A stretch of 64,000 nt of DNA from Burkholderiaceae bacterium (GTDB lineage: Bacteria > Pseudomonadota > Gammaproteobacteria > Burkholderiales > Burkholderiaceae_C). The DNA lies in the NCBI GenBank assembly GCA_031253795.1, contig JAIRVR010000055.1, forward strand, positions 62,001 through 126,000, given 5' to 3'. Every line of letters begins with the position of its first letter. Within the stretch, counting starts at the first letter, position 1. The notes beneath the pieces are model-generated. The model had not been told where the DNA came from. It made no database searches and was given only the letters and a program-made list of their open reading frames with translations. A program made the position numbers and the translations under genes. Positions 36,176 through 44,180 of this stretch are shown piece after piece.

Positions 36176-36842
36176 GCTCGGTCACCAGCCGGTAGCCCGT
36201 GCCACGCACGGTCAGGATGCGGTCGCGGCCCAGCTTGCGGCGCAGCCGGCTGATGAAGACCTCGAGCGTATTGCTGTCGGCTTCGGCGTCGAAACCGTAC
36301 AGCGCATCCAGCAGGTGTTCGCGCGCATGCACGCGCCCCGGCTGGGCCGTGAGCACGCGCAGCAGTGCCCACTCCTTGGGCGTGAGCAGCAAAGTGCGGC
36401 CCGCATCGCGCACCATTTCACGGGCGAGGTCGATCTCCAGGGTACCCAGGCGCAGCACGGCATCCTGCCCGGCCTGCATGCCGCCGCCACGCCGGCTGAT
36501 GGCGCGCAGCCGCGCCAGCAGCTCCTCCGGGTCATAGGGTTTGACCAGATAGTCGTCGGCGCCCGCGTCGAGCCCACGGATACGGTCGCTGACCTGGTCG
36601 CGTGCCGTCAGCACGATGGTCACGGGGGGCTGCTCCAGGCGGCGCAGCGTCGGCAGCAGGGCCAGGCCATCGCCATCGGCCAGGTGCAGGTCCAGCAGCA
36701 CGGCCGCATAGCGGGCACTCGCCAGGCAGGTGCGGGCCCGCGACAGCGAGGGCACGCTGTCGATCAGAAAGGATTTGGAACGCAGATAGCCACTGACCGC
36801 CTGGGCCAGGGCCTCGTCGTCTTCGACCAGCAGGATTCGCAT
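36168..36842 (-). CDS. OmpR/PhoB-family response regulator (PmrA-like)
   Basis: Response regulator of 224 residues. The receiver domain has acidic residues ED-D at 7-9, phosphoacceptor D51 (LLDLHLADGDG), T79 (VLTARD) and K101 (YLVKPYD). The C-terminal winged helix is LTPKEWALLRVLTAQPGRVHAREHLLDALY...VFISRLRRKLGRDRILTVRGTGYRL. ATG 36842 starts the receiver cleanly. It is transcribed away from the eptA gene; direct repeats with 11-base spacing in the shared upstream region are the probable binding site. Confidence 0.94.
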   Translation of the reverse strand: MRILLVEDDEALAQAVSGYLRSKSFLIDSVPSLSRARTCLASARYAAVLLDLHLADGDGLALLPTLRRLEQPPVTIVLTARDQVSDRIRGLDAGADDYLVKPYDPEELLARLRAISRRGGGMQAGQDAVLRLGTLEIDLAREMVRDAGRTLLLTPKEWALLRVLTAQPGRVHAREHLLDALYGFDAEADSNTLEVFISRLRRKLGRDRILTVRGTGYRLVTEHG

Positions 36843-37157
36843 GGGAAAGGGGCAATGGGCGCGGCACAGCCCATCTGAATGCAGACTGCTCGCAGGGATT
36901 GGATGATATGGGCTTCTCAATTCTAGGCGGGAGCACGCCTCGGAATGCCTGCTCCCGGCCGGGCCTGTGCCGCAGCCCCCGAAGACCGCCGGCAGCCTCG
37001 CCATTGTGGCCAAAGGCTTCGGCTTCCACCTGATCAAGGCGAACTGCCGCCGGATATCGCCAGGCGCCCTATCTGCCTGCCGCGGCCGATTCAACCTGAA
37101 TGCAATATGAACGCAATATTCAGGCAATCTTAAGCTGCCAAATCTAGGCTGGCGCCC
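36843..37157. other. Divergent control region between two-component operon and eptA
   Basis: This 315-base gap has no supported gene. The only standout structure is the repeated CAANNT array close to the eptA start, annotated separately. The DNA near both ends is AT-richer than coding sequence, as expected of promoters. Confidence 0.5.
37092..37130 (+). promoter_or_regulatory. Four direct repeats at 11-bp spacing, probable response-regulator box of eptA
   Basis: CAACCT, CAATAT, CAATAT and CAATCT start at 37092, 37103, 37114 and 37125, separated by five-base spacers. Tandem hexamers at one helical turn are the binding form of OmpR/PhoB regulators (PmrA boxes use hexamers with N5). The last repeat ends 27 bases before the eptA ATG and could overlap a -35 region. 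Confidence 0.65.
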
Positions 37158-38903
37158 ATGTCAGAACGACCGTTCGCGGCCCCGCGCCTTGCCCGTCCCA
37201 ACTCCTCCGATCAGCCTGCCGACAGGATCACGCCCTCGGGCGCCCTGGCCCTGCTGCGCCATGGCTGGAGCGCCCCGCGTTCGGCGCAATCCGTAGTCCT
37301 GCTGCTGTCGCTGTGGCTGCTGGCCACCACGAACTGGGCGCTGTGGCTGCGCCTGCCCCACCTGGAAGGCTATGACGGCAGCCTGACCGCGCTCACGCTG
37401 CGCCTGCTGCCCCTGGGGCTGGGCGGCATCCTGATGCTGCTGTCGCTGACGGCATGGCCACGCGGCATGAAGCCGCTGTGGATCGCCCTGCTGGTGGTTG
37501 CCGGCTGCGCCCAGTATTTCATGATCGCCTACGGCACGGTCATGGACAGCGGCATGGTGGGCAACATCATGCAGACCGATTGGCGCGAGAGCAGCGACCT
37601 GTTCAACCCCAAGCTGCTGGTGCAGCTGCTGCTGGTCGCCGGCCTGCCCACGGTCTGGCTGGTGCAGCTGCCCATCATCCGCCCGCGCCGCACCATGCAG
37701 ACCATGCTGCGCACCGTGGCCCTGCTGGCGGCCGCATTGCTGCTGCTCGCGATTTCGGTGTTTGCCTCCTACCGGGAGCTGGCGCCCGTGGTGCGCAACA
37801 ACCTGTGGATGCGCCACATGCTCAACCCCGTCAGCCCCGTGCTGGCCACGCTGGACGCTGCGCTCAAGCCCATTTTGCGGCCCAATCGCCCCTTTGCCAG
37901 CATCGCCGCCGGCGCCACGCTGGGCGCCACCTATGCCGCCGAGCGCAAGCCCCCGCTCTTCGTGATCGTGGTCGGAGAAACGGCGCGCGCCGCCAACTGG
38001 GGCCTGAACGGCTATGGCCGCGACACCACGCCCGAACTGGCCAGGCGCAAGGTCCTGAACTGGAGCAATGTCACGTCCTGCGGCACCAGCACGCGCGAAT
38101 CCGTGCCCTGCATGTTCTCCCACCTGGGCCGTGCGGGCTTCTACAAAAGCAAGGTGGACTACGACAACCTGGTGGACGTGCTGTACAACGCAGGCCTGGC
38201 CGTGCTGTGGCTGGACAACCAGGCCGGCTGCAAGGGCGTGTGCGAACGCATTCCCAACGCCAGCACGGCGGACCGGCTGGACACGGCGGAAGGCAAGGCC
38301 CTGTGCTCGAGCGACGGTGAATGCCTGGACGGCATCATGCTCAGCGGCCTGGACAAACGCATCGCCGCCCTGCCCGCCGATCGCCGCGAACGCGGCGTGG
38401 TCCTGGTCATGCATGAAATGGGCAGCCACGGGCCGGCCTATTACAAGCGCTCCACCCCCGAGACCAAGGTCTTCCAGCCCGAGTGCCTGACCAACGCCCT
38501 GTCCAGCTGCACGCGCGAGCAGGTGGTCAACGTCTACGACAACTCCATACGCTACAACGACCATTTCCTGTCGCAGACCATCGACTGGCTGGCCGGCCAG
38601 CAATCGCACTACCAGACGGCCATGCTCTACATGTCCGACCATGGCGAGTCCCTGGGCGAGATGGGCATCTACCTGCACGGCATGCCCTATGCCATGGCGC
38701 CCGACGAGCAAAAGCACATTCCCATGGTCGCCTGGCTGGGCAATCTGGGCGACCGCACGCGTGTGTCCGAAACCTGCCTGCGCGGCCAGCTCGACCAGCC
38801 GCTGTCGCACGACAACCTCTACCACACGACCCTGGGCCTGCTCGACGTGGTCAGCCCCACCTACCAGAAATCGCAGGATGCCTTCGCGGCCTGCCGCAGC
38901 TGA
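37158..38903 (+). CDS. eptA: Lipid A phosphoethanolamine transferase (EptA/MCR family)
   Basis: Inner-membrane enzyme of 581 residues transferring phosphoethanolamine from phosphatidylethanolamine to lipid A, which lowers outer-membrane negative charge and polymyxin binding. Five hydrophobic spans occupy roughly residues 45-205. The periplasmic sulfatase-like domain carries E274 (VVGETARAANWGLNGYGRDTTP), nucleophile T310 (TSCGTSTRESVPCMFSHLG), HEMGSHGP and YMSDHGESLGE for zinc. Length is near that of EptA and MCR proteins (about 540) with an extra 35-residue N-terminal segment. Its position beside a PmrAB-like system and repeat box suggests inducible intrinsic expression. No mobile elements are nearby. 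Confidence 0.94.
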   Translation: MSERPFAAPRLARPNSSDQPADRITPSGALALLRHGWSAPRSAQSVVLLLSLWLLATTNWALWLRLPHLEGYDGSLTALTLRLLPLGLGGILMLLSLTAWPRGMKPLWIALLVVAGCAQYFMIAYGTVMDSGMVGNIMQTDWRESSDLFNPKLLVQLLLVAGLPTVWLVQLPIIRPRRTMQTMLRTVALLAAALLLLAISVFASYRELAPVVRNNLWMRHMLNPVSPVLATLDAALKPILRPNRPFASIAAGATLGATYAAERKPPLFVIVVGETARAANWGLNGYGRDTTPELARRKVLNWSNVTSCGTSTRESVPCMFSHLGRAGFYKSKVDYDNLVDVLYNAGLAVLWLDNQAGCKGVCERIPNASTADRLDTAEGKALCSSDGECLDGIMLSGLDKRIAALPADRRERGVVLVMHEMGSHGPAYYKRSTPETKVFQPECLTNALSSCTREQVVNVYDNSIRYNDHFLSQTIDWLAGQQSHYQTAMLYMSDHGESLGEMGIYLHGMPYAMAPDEQKHIPMVAWLGNLGDRTRVSETCLRGQLDQPLSHDNLYHTTLGLLDVVSPTYQKSQDAFAACRS

Positions 38904-38925
38904 GCTGCGGGGCGCACCGGGGTGA

Positions 38926-39423
38926 TCAGGGCCGTTTCCAGAAACCCTGGTGCAGGGCCAGCATCTCGTCGCGCAGGGCCGGCACCGGGCCCATGACCTG
39001 CACGGCGCGCTGGCCGCGCGCGAACACTTCGCGGCAGGGCAGGGACAGCGTGGGGTTGTCGGCATGGTCACCGGTCAGCGCCAGCAGCTCGGTCTCCTCG
39101 GCGCCGTAGAGAACCCGGCCGATGCCCGCCCAGTAGATGGTGCCCGCGCACATGGCGCAGGGCTCGAACGTGGTCACCAGGGTACAGCGGGCCAGGTAGG
39201 CGCCAGGGTAGTTGGCGGCCGCCGTGCGCGCCAGCGTGGACTCCGCGTGGTTGACGGTGTCGATATTGCCCTGCTCGGCCAGCACGGTCTCGCCATCGGG
39301 TGCCACCAGCAGCGCGCCGAAGGGGTGGCGGCCCATGGACAGGGCGCGCCCGGCCACGGCCGCGGCGCGCCGCAGCAGCAGCGCGGCCTGGTCGGGGGAC
39401 AGTGCCTGCATGGCCGACCTCAT
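38926..39423 (-). CDS. CDA-fold nucleobase/nucleoside deaminase, copy 1
   Basis: Zinc-dependent deaminase of 165 residues with the catalytic signatures HAE (VNHAESTLAR) and PCxxC (TTFEPCAMCAGTIYWAGIGRVLYG). Size and motifs match small CDA-fold guanine/cytosine-type deaminases (Bacillus GuaD is 156 residues). I start at ATG 39423, overlapping the permease stop by four bases (ATGA); ATG 39411 is possible. It is the last gene of the six-gene purine-type operon. Given the riboswitch upstream, guanine to xanthine is a reasonable guess but not shown. Confidence 0.85.
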   Translation of the reverse strand: MRSAMQALSPDQAALLLRRAAAVAGRALSMGRHPFGALLVAPDGETVLAEQGNIDTVNHAESTLARTAAANYPGAYLARCTLVTTFEPCAMCAGTIYWAGIGRVLYGAEETELLALTGDHADNPTLSLPCREVFARGQRAVQVMGPVPALRDEMLALHQGFWKRP

Positions 39424-40187
39424 TCGCCCTGCGACCCGCGGTGCGCCCAGCCCGTGGTGCGCTTTTCGATGACGCTGAACAGCTCGTACATGGCCATGGC
39501 CATGGCGCCCACCACGATGAGGCCGGCAAAGGCCAGGCCCATCTGCATGGACGATCCCGCCGAGACCAGCAGATAGCCGATGCCCTCGTTGGCGGCCGTC
39601 ATCTCGCTGACCGTGGTGCCCACGAAGGCCAGGGTGATGGCCACCTTGAGCGAGCCGTAGAAATACGGCATGGAGCGCGGCAGGCCGACCTTGATCAGCA
39701 CGTCCCAGCGCCGCGCGCCCAGCACGCGCAGCACGTCCTCGAGCTCGGGCTCCAGCGTGGCCAGGCCCGTGGCGATGTTGACCATGATGGGGAAAAAACT
39801 GATCAGAAAGGCCGTCAGGATGGCCGGCCCCGCGCCGATGCCGAACCACACCACCAGAATGGGCACGAAGGCCGCCTTGGGCAGGGCGTTGAAGGCCGTC
39901 ATCAGCGGATAGAAGGCCGCATAGGCCAGGCGCGACGAGCCGATGAGAAAGCCCAGCAGCACGCCCACGACAATGGCCAGGCCGAAGCCTGCCATGGTCA
40001 CCCAGTAGGTGCGCCAGGCATGGGCGGCGATGATGCCGCTGAACTCGGCCAGCTGCTTGCCGATGGCCCAGGGGCTGGGAAAGATGAACTCCGAGACCTC
40101 GAAGGCCGAGCAGATGAGCTGCCACAGCAGGATGACCGCCAGCAGCAGCACCCAGGGGGCCCAGCGTTCCGCGTATTTCTTGTGCAT
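39420..40187 (-). CDS. ABC transporter permease (SsuC/TauC/ThiX type)
   Basis: Inner-membrane permease of 255 residues with about six spans. The EAA-type cytoplasmic loop is visible as LEDVLRVLGARRWDVLIKVGLPRSMPYFYGSLKVAI. It pairs with the ATPase gene 19 bases upstream and the NMT1-like binding proteins. Family members import sulfonates, nitrate or pyrimidine/purine compounds; context favours a purine here. Confidence 0.92.
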   Translation of the reverse strand: MHKKYAERWAPWVLLLAVILLWQLICSAFEVSEFIFPSPWAIGKQLAEFSGIIAAHAWRTYWVTMAGFGLAIVVGVLLGFLIGSSRLAYAAFYPLMTAFNALPKAAFVPILVVWFGIGAGPAILTAFLISFFPIMVNIATGLATLEPELEDVLRVLGARRWDVLIKVGLPRSMPYFYGSLKVAITLAFVGTTVSEMTAANEGIGYLLVSAGSSMQMGLAFAGLIVVGAMAMAMYELFSVIEKRTTGWAHRGSQGE

Positions 40188-40206
40188 GGGAAAGATCCGA
40201 TTCGCT

Positions 40207-41043
40207 TTACTGGTGGATGGCCGTGCCGGTCTTGCGCATGGCGCCGATATGGCCTCGCAGCTCGTGCACGATGTCGGTGAACTCGCGCGTATAGGTCAGC
40301 TCCAGGTCGCGCGGGCGCGGCAGGGTGATGTCGCGGCGCACGACGAAGCGGCCCGGGCCCTTGCTCATGACGTAGACGGTATCGGCCAGGAACACGCTTT
40401 CGCGCAGGTCGTGGGTGACCAGAATGACGTTGAAGCCCTGCTCGGCCTGCAGGTCGCGCAGCACGCACCACAGCTCCTCGCGCGTGAAGGCATCGAGCGC
40501 GCCGAAAGGCTCGTCCAGCAGCAGCATCTGGGGTTCATGGATGAGGGCGCGGCAGATGCTGGCGCGCTGCTGCATGCCGCCCGACAGCTGCCACGGGTAT
40601 TTGTCCTCGAAGCCGCCCAGGCCCACCTTCTGCAGCAGGGCACGCGCGCGGGCCTCGTATTCCTTGCGCTTGTGGCGGAACTGGGAACGGTGCGGCTCCA
40701 CGATTTCCAGCGGCAGCAGCACGTTGTCCACCGTGGTGCGCCAAGGCAGAAGCGACGGGGCCTGGAAGGCCATGCCCGAGATCTTGAGCGGGCCGGTCAC
40801 GCGCTGGCCATCGACCAGCACCCGGCCCATGGAAGGCATTTTCAGCCCCGTGGTCAGCTTCATGAAGGTGGACTTGCCGCAGCCCGAGGGGCCGACGATG
40901 GCGATGAACTCGCCGCGCCGCACCTGCAGGTCGATGGCCTCGACCGCGAAATGGTTGGCGCGCAGCAGCTCCTCGTTGTAGGCAAGCCAGACATCGCGGA
41001 ACTCGACGAAGAATTCGCCGGAATCGGAGTGGGGTTTGTTCAT
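40207..41043 (-). CDS. ABC transporter ATP-binding protein (SsuB/TauB type)
   Basis: ATPase of 278 residues. Walker A is GPSGCGKS (51-58), the signature LSGGMQQR near 155-162, Walker B MLLLDEPFGALD, and the H-loop VTHDLRES. It lies 55 bases after the first NMT1-like binding protein and energises the permease encoded next. Confidence 0.93.
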   Translation of the reverse strand: MNKPHSDSGEFFVEFRDVWLAYNEELLRANHFAVEAIDLQVRRGEFIAIVGPSGCGKSTFMKLTTGLKMPSMGRVLVDGQRVTGPLKISGMAFQAPSLLPWRTTVDNVLLPLEIVEPHRSQFRHKRKEYEARARALLQKVGLGGFEDKYPWQLSGGMQQRASICRALIHEPQMLLLDEPFGALDAFTREELWCVLRDLQAEQGFNVILVTHDLRESVFLADTVYVMSKGPGRFVVRRDITLPRPRDLELTYTREFTDIVHELRGHIGAMRKTGTAIHQ

Positions 41044-41098
41044 AGCAGACAGGGGTTGGCCCGCGGCGCGGCAGGGGCGGTGGCGCGCCGCGTGCGGA

Positions 41099-42124
41099 TC
41101 ATTTCTTGGGCAGGATGTTCAGCTCGGCCGCCGACGGCAGGAAGCTGCCGTTCCAGACCTCGGCCGGGTTGACGCGCGTCTTGGTCGCGTACACGTCCGA
41201 AACCTGGGAGGCCATCAGCGACAGGCGTGTGGGAACGACCTGGCCGAAGCCTTCGGCACGCGCATCGGCGCTGTTGACCACGGTGTCGATGGCCAGCTGC
41301 AGGCGGCGTGTCTCCAGCTGGGTGTTGACGATCCCGTCGCGCTCCTTCACGTAGGCGATGGCGGCACCCGGGTTGGCGATGACCTCCCTGGCACCCTTGG
41401 TGAAGGCCTGCAGGAAGGCCTTGATGGCTGCCGGGTTCTCCTTGATGAGCCTGGGGCTGGCGATGATGGCGTTGCCGTAGAGCTTCACGCCGTGCTCGGC
41501 ATAGGGCATGACGACCACGTCGGCGGGCTTGATGCCGCGCGCTTCCAGGTTCAGCAGCGAGGTGAAGGTAAATCCCGTGATGGCGTCCACGTCGCCGCGC
41601 ACCAGCATGGTTTCACGCAGCGGCGGGTCCATGGCCGTCCACTGCACGCCGCCGACCTGGTTGGCCTTGGCGAACAGCGGGAAGGCGCGCCGGCCCGCAT
41701 CGAACACGGGTGCGCCCAGCTTCTTGCCCGTCAGGTCCGCGGCCTTGGCGATACCGCTTTTCTTGAGCGCCATGACCGAGGCCGGCGTGTTGTTGTAGAC
41801 CATCATGATGGCCACGGGCTTGCCCGGCATGTCGGGGTTGTTGGCCTGGAACTCCATCAGCGCCGCAATGTCGGCAAAGCCCAGGTCATAGGCGCCCGAG
41901 GCCACGCGCTGCACCACGCCGCCCGAGCCGCTGCCGGCATCGATGCTCACGTCCAGGCCTGCGTCCTTGAAGTAGCCCTTGGCAGCCGGCTGCAGGAAGA
42001 AGGCGGCCGGACCCTCGAAGCGCCAGTCGAGCTGGAACTTCAGCGGCGTGGCGGCCTGGGCAGGGGCCAGGGCGGCGCTGGCGGACAAGGCCAGGACGGT
42101 GTGCAGGAACAGTCGTTTTTGCAT
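41099..42124 (-). CDS. NMT1/THI5-like ABC substrate-binding protein, copy 1
   Basis: Periplasmic binding protein of 341 residues with a signal peptide (FLHTVLALSASAALAPAQA). The NMT1 fold is seen in LKFQLDWRFEGPAAFFLQPAAKGYFKDAGLDVSIDAGSGS and VASGAYDLGFADIAALMEFQA. It is paralogous to copy 2 upstream, sharing GLDVSID-GSGS, RVASGAY and EFQA-NP. NMT1-like proteins bind pyrimidine precursors or other heterocycles; the upstream xanthine-type riboswitch suggests purines. Confidence 0.93.
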   Translation of the reverse strand: MQKRLFLHTVLALSASAALAPAQAATPLKFQLDWRFEGPAAFFLQPAAKGYFKDAGLDVSIDAGSGSGGVVQRVASGAYDLGFADIAALMEFQANNPDMPGKPVAIMMVYNNTPASVMALKKSGIAKAADLTGKKLGAPVFDAGRRAFPLFAKANQVGGVQWTAMDPPLRETMLVRGDVDAITGFTFTSLLNLEARGIKPADVVVMPYAEHGVKLYGNAIIASPRLIKENPAAIKAFLQAFTKGAREVIANPGAAIAYVKERDGIVNTQLETRRLQLAIDTVVNSADARAEGFGQVVPTRLSLMASQVSDVYATKTRVNPAEVWNGSFLPSAAELNILPKK

Positions 42125-42160
42125 GGTGGCTTCCTCTCTGATGGCAATGAAAAAAAGGGC

Positions 42161-42673
42161 TCAGCTTTTCCAGGCGCCTTGGTGCGATGCCGAGGCCTCG
42201 GCGATCAGCGCCGGTCCTATGCACTCGATGGCGTGGGACGCGGTGTCGAACACATCGCGGCAGGACAGCTCGGCATCCTTCTGGTCCAGGCGCTCGCCGC
42301 GGAATGCGCGCAGGCGCACGGCATCGATGCCATAGACCACGCGGCCTATGGCCGACCAGAAAATGGCACCCGCGCACATCACGCAGGGCTCGGCCGAGGA
42401 GTACAGGGTGGCGCCGGCCAGGGCCTGGCGGTCATGGAGCGGGCTGGCCAGGCGGATGGCCGACAGCTCGGCATGGGCCGTGCAGTCGCCGCTTTCGCCG
42501 TTGGCGTTGCAGGCCTCGGCAATGACCTGGCCGCCCGCATCCACGATGAGGGCACCGAAGGGGCGGTTGCCACGCGCGCGGGCCCGGTCGGCCAGGGCGA
42601 TGGCACGGCGCAGGTACATGCCGTCGGGTTCGGCGAGCCGGGCCTCGGCGGGCAGGCAGACGGTGCTGTCCAT
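42161..42673 (-). CDS. CDA-fold nucleobase/nucleoside deaminase, copy 2
   Basis: Second small deaminase, 170 residues, with HAE (CTAHAELSAIRLAS) and PCxxC (YSSAEPCVMCAGAIFWSAIGRVVYG). It shares the PFGAL core and C-terminal layout with copy 1 but is clearly diverged, so the two may prefer different bases. ATG 42673 lies 10 bases after the copy 2 binding-protein stop. Each deaminase is matched with transport genes in one operon, which implies deamination on entry. Confidence 0.87.
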   Translation of the reverse strand: MDSTVCLPAEARLAEPDGMYLRRAIALADRARARGNRPFGALIVDAGGQVIAEACNANGESGDCTAHAELSAIRLASPLHDRQALAGATLYSSAEPCVMCAGAIFWSAIGRVVYGIDAVRLRAFRGERLDQKDAELSCRDVFDTASHAIECIGPALIAEASASHQGAWKS

Positions 42674-42683
42674 GTCCGCCTCC

Positions 42684-43700
42684 TCAGGCCTTGGCCATGC
42701 GCGCAGCCAGCGGCGGCAGCAGGCCACGATGGAACAGCGCATCGGGCGCGGGCACGGACTTGAGGTCGAAGGCATGGCCGACCTGCTCCACCTGGCGGGC
42801 CAGCAGCTGGGGATCGATATCGCCCAGGCCATGGCGGCGCGTATCGGGCGCGGCCAGGTACTGGGAGGTGATGGCCCAGCGCGCGGCCTCCAGCTTCTCG
42901 TCCAGGATGGGCTCGCGCTGGCGCACGGCCGCCACGGCCAGCGCGGGCTGGGCCAGGCATTCGACGATGGCGCGGTTGCTGGCGCGCAGAAAGGCCGCCA
43001 CCACCGCCGGCTGCTCGGCCAGCAGCGCGCTGGAGGCCAGGATGGCATTGCCGTACAGCTGCACGCCCGCATCGGTATAGCGCAGCACCGACAGCTCCTC
43101 GGGCTTGATGCGCGCGAACAGCGACACGGCCGAATCGTGGAAATAGGTGGCCGCGTCCACATCGCCGCGCACCACGACGTTGTCGCGCGCCGAGAACTCG
43201 GTGGTGGACCACGAGAACAGGTCGGCCGGCAGGTTCTGGCGCTGCGCCACCAGAGGCCAGACGCGGCGCGTGGACTCCACGGCCGCGGCCGCCACCTTCT
43301 TGCCCTTGAGACTGGCGAAGTCCGCCGTGATGCCGCGGTCCTTGCGGCCGATGATGGCGAAGGGCGCGCGGTTGTAGTACTGGTAGACGGCCTGCACGCG
43401 CGCCGCTCCCGGATTCTGTGCCTGGAACTCGATCAGGGCGCTGATGTCGCCCAGGCCCAGCTGGTACGCCCCGCTGGCCACGCGCGTGATCGATGCCACC
43501 GAGCCCGATCCCACGTCGATGGACACATCCAGTCCCTCGTCGCGGTAGTAGCCTTTTTGCAGCGCCAGAAAGAAGGGCGCGGTCTGCGAAGTCACGCGGA
43601 AGTCCAGCGTGAATTTCAGGGCGACGGGGGGCTTGCCCTGGGCCAGGGCGGCCCCGGCACAGGCGGCGGGCAGGGCGGCGAGGAAATGACGGCGTTGCAT
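42684..43700 (-). CDS. NMT1/THI5-like ABC substrate-binding protein, copy 2
   Basis: Binding protein of 338 residues, first gene of the leftward operon. A twin-Arg-like start (MQRRHFLAALPAACAGAALAQ) is followed by LKFTLDFRVTSQTAPFFLALQKGYYRDEGLDVSIDVGSGS. No second ATPase/permease pair is present, so both binding proteins probably share one membrane complex. Its 5' leader carries the NMT1-type riboswitch, 70 bases upstream of the ATG. Confidence 0.93.
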   Translation of the reverse strand: MQRRHFLAALPAACAGAALAQGKPPVALKFTLDFRVTSQTAPFFLALQKGYYRDEGLDVSIDVGSGSVASITRVASGAYQLGLGDISALIEFQAQNPGAARVQAVYQYYNRAPFAIIGRKDRGITADFASLKGKKVAAAAVESTRRVWPLVAQRQNLPADLFSWSTTEFSARDNVVVRGDVDAATYFHDSAVSLFARIKPEELSVLRYTDAGVQLYGNAILASSALLAEQPAVVAAFLRASNRAIVECLAQPALAVAAVRQREPILDEKLEAARWAITSQYLAAPDTRRHGLGDIDPQLLARQVEQVGHAFDLKSVPAPDALFHRGLLPPLAARMAKA

Positions 43701-43770
43701 GGTGGGGAACTCTCAGGCCTCGATCAAACGATGGGACCGGCCGGAGCCAGGGCCCCCGCCGATGCGACAT

Positions 43771-43821
43771 GAGCAATTTCCGGGCAACGCGCCCGGGGGC
43801 ACGTGCTGAACGCTTCTACTC
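43771..43821 (-). ncRNA. Probable NMT1-motif (xanthine/urate) riboswitch ahead of the leftward transporter operon
   Basis: The RNA reads GAGTAGAAGCGTTCAGCA, then a hairpin (GCACGUG...CGCGUUGC), then CCCGGAAATTGCTC. GAGUA pairs with UUGCUC as P1, enclosing the conserved GAAGCGUUCA strand. This matches the conserved core I remember for the NMT1 motif, a riboswitch class reported to sense xanthine and uric acid and named for NMT1-like genes such as the one directly downstream. The match is from memory, not a search; an Rfam covariance scan would decide. Confidence 0.78.
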
Positions 43822-43850
43822 GTTGGGTCTTGTATGCAAATGGCGTACCA

Positions 43851-43982
43851 CCCCCTGAGCCGCTGCGCGGCTTCCCCTTCTCCGCGCGCTGCGCGAGGCA
43901 GGGGGAGGACAGGCGCGCCGCGGGGCGGGGCGCCCGGCACAGGCCCTTGCCCGGTGCACCTCGCCCAGGGCCGCGCCCGTTT
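43851..43982 (+). repeat. Dispersed intergenic repeat, copy E
   Basis: CCCCCTGAGCCGCTGCGCGGCTTCCCCTTCTCCGCGCGCTGCGCGAGGCAGGGGGAGGACAGG followed by GCGGGGCG and CACAGGCCCTTGCCCGGTG. Unlike the other copies it is not next to a stop codon; it lies between the two divergent riboswitches, in or beside their promoters. Confidence 0.75.
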
Positions 43983-44132
43983 CCAGCGCTCCGGCATGCA
44001 TCAGCCTGGTGCATAGCCCGCCAGATGCGGGCAAGACGCCAGGCGCTGGCGCCGAACTGCACCACGATGGAACCTGGCGGAGGGATTCAGGCCGGCGCGG
44101 GCTGGCGCGCTGTTTGCTTGGGAAGTCGGCAA

Positions 44133-44180
44133 GAGTAGAAGCGTTCAGCATGCCGGCCCTGCCGGTGCGGGTCATTGCTC
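44133..44180 (+). ncRNA. Probable NMT1-motif (xanthine/urate) riboswitch ahead of the 2OG oxygenase gene
   Basis: The first 18 bases (GAGTAGAAGCGTTCAGCA) are identical to the leftward copy and it ends in the same ATTGCTC. The middle hairpin differs (GCATGCCGGCCCTGCCGGTGC). P1 here is longer: CAAGAGUA (44130-44137) pairs with UGCUCUUG (44176-44183). Sequence between the two copies is unrelated to each strand's own core, so the shared bases reflect RNA conservation, not recent duplication of the whole region. Confidence 0.76.

Noticed and set aside
43804-44150. The 18-base inverted repeat with about 310 bases between the arms looked like a small non-autonomous transposon (MITE).
   Set aside because: There are no flanking target duplications, the arms sit in the leaders of two divergent genes, and each continues into a foldable riboswitch core on its own strand.
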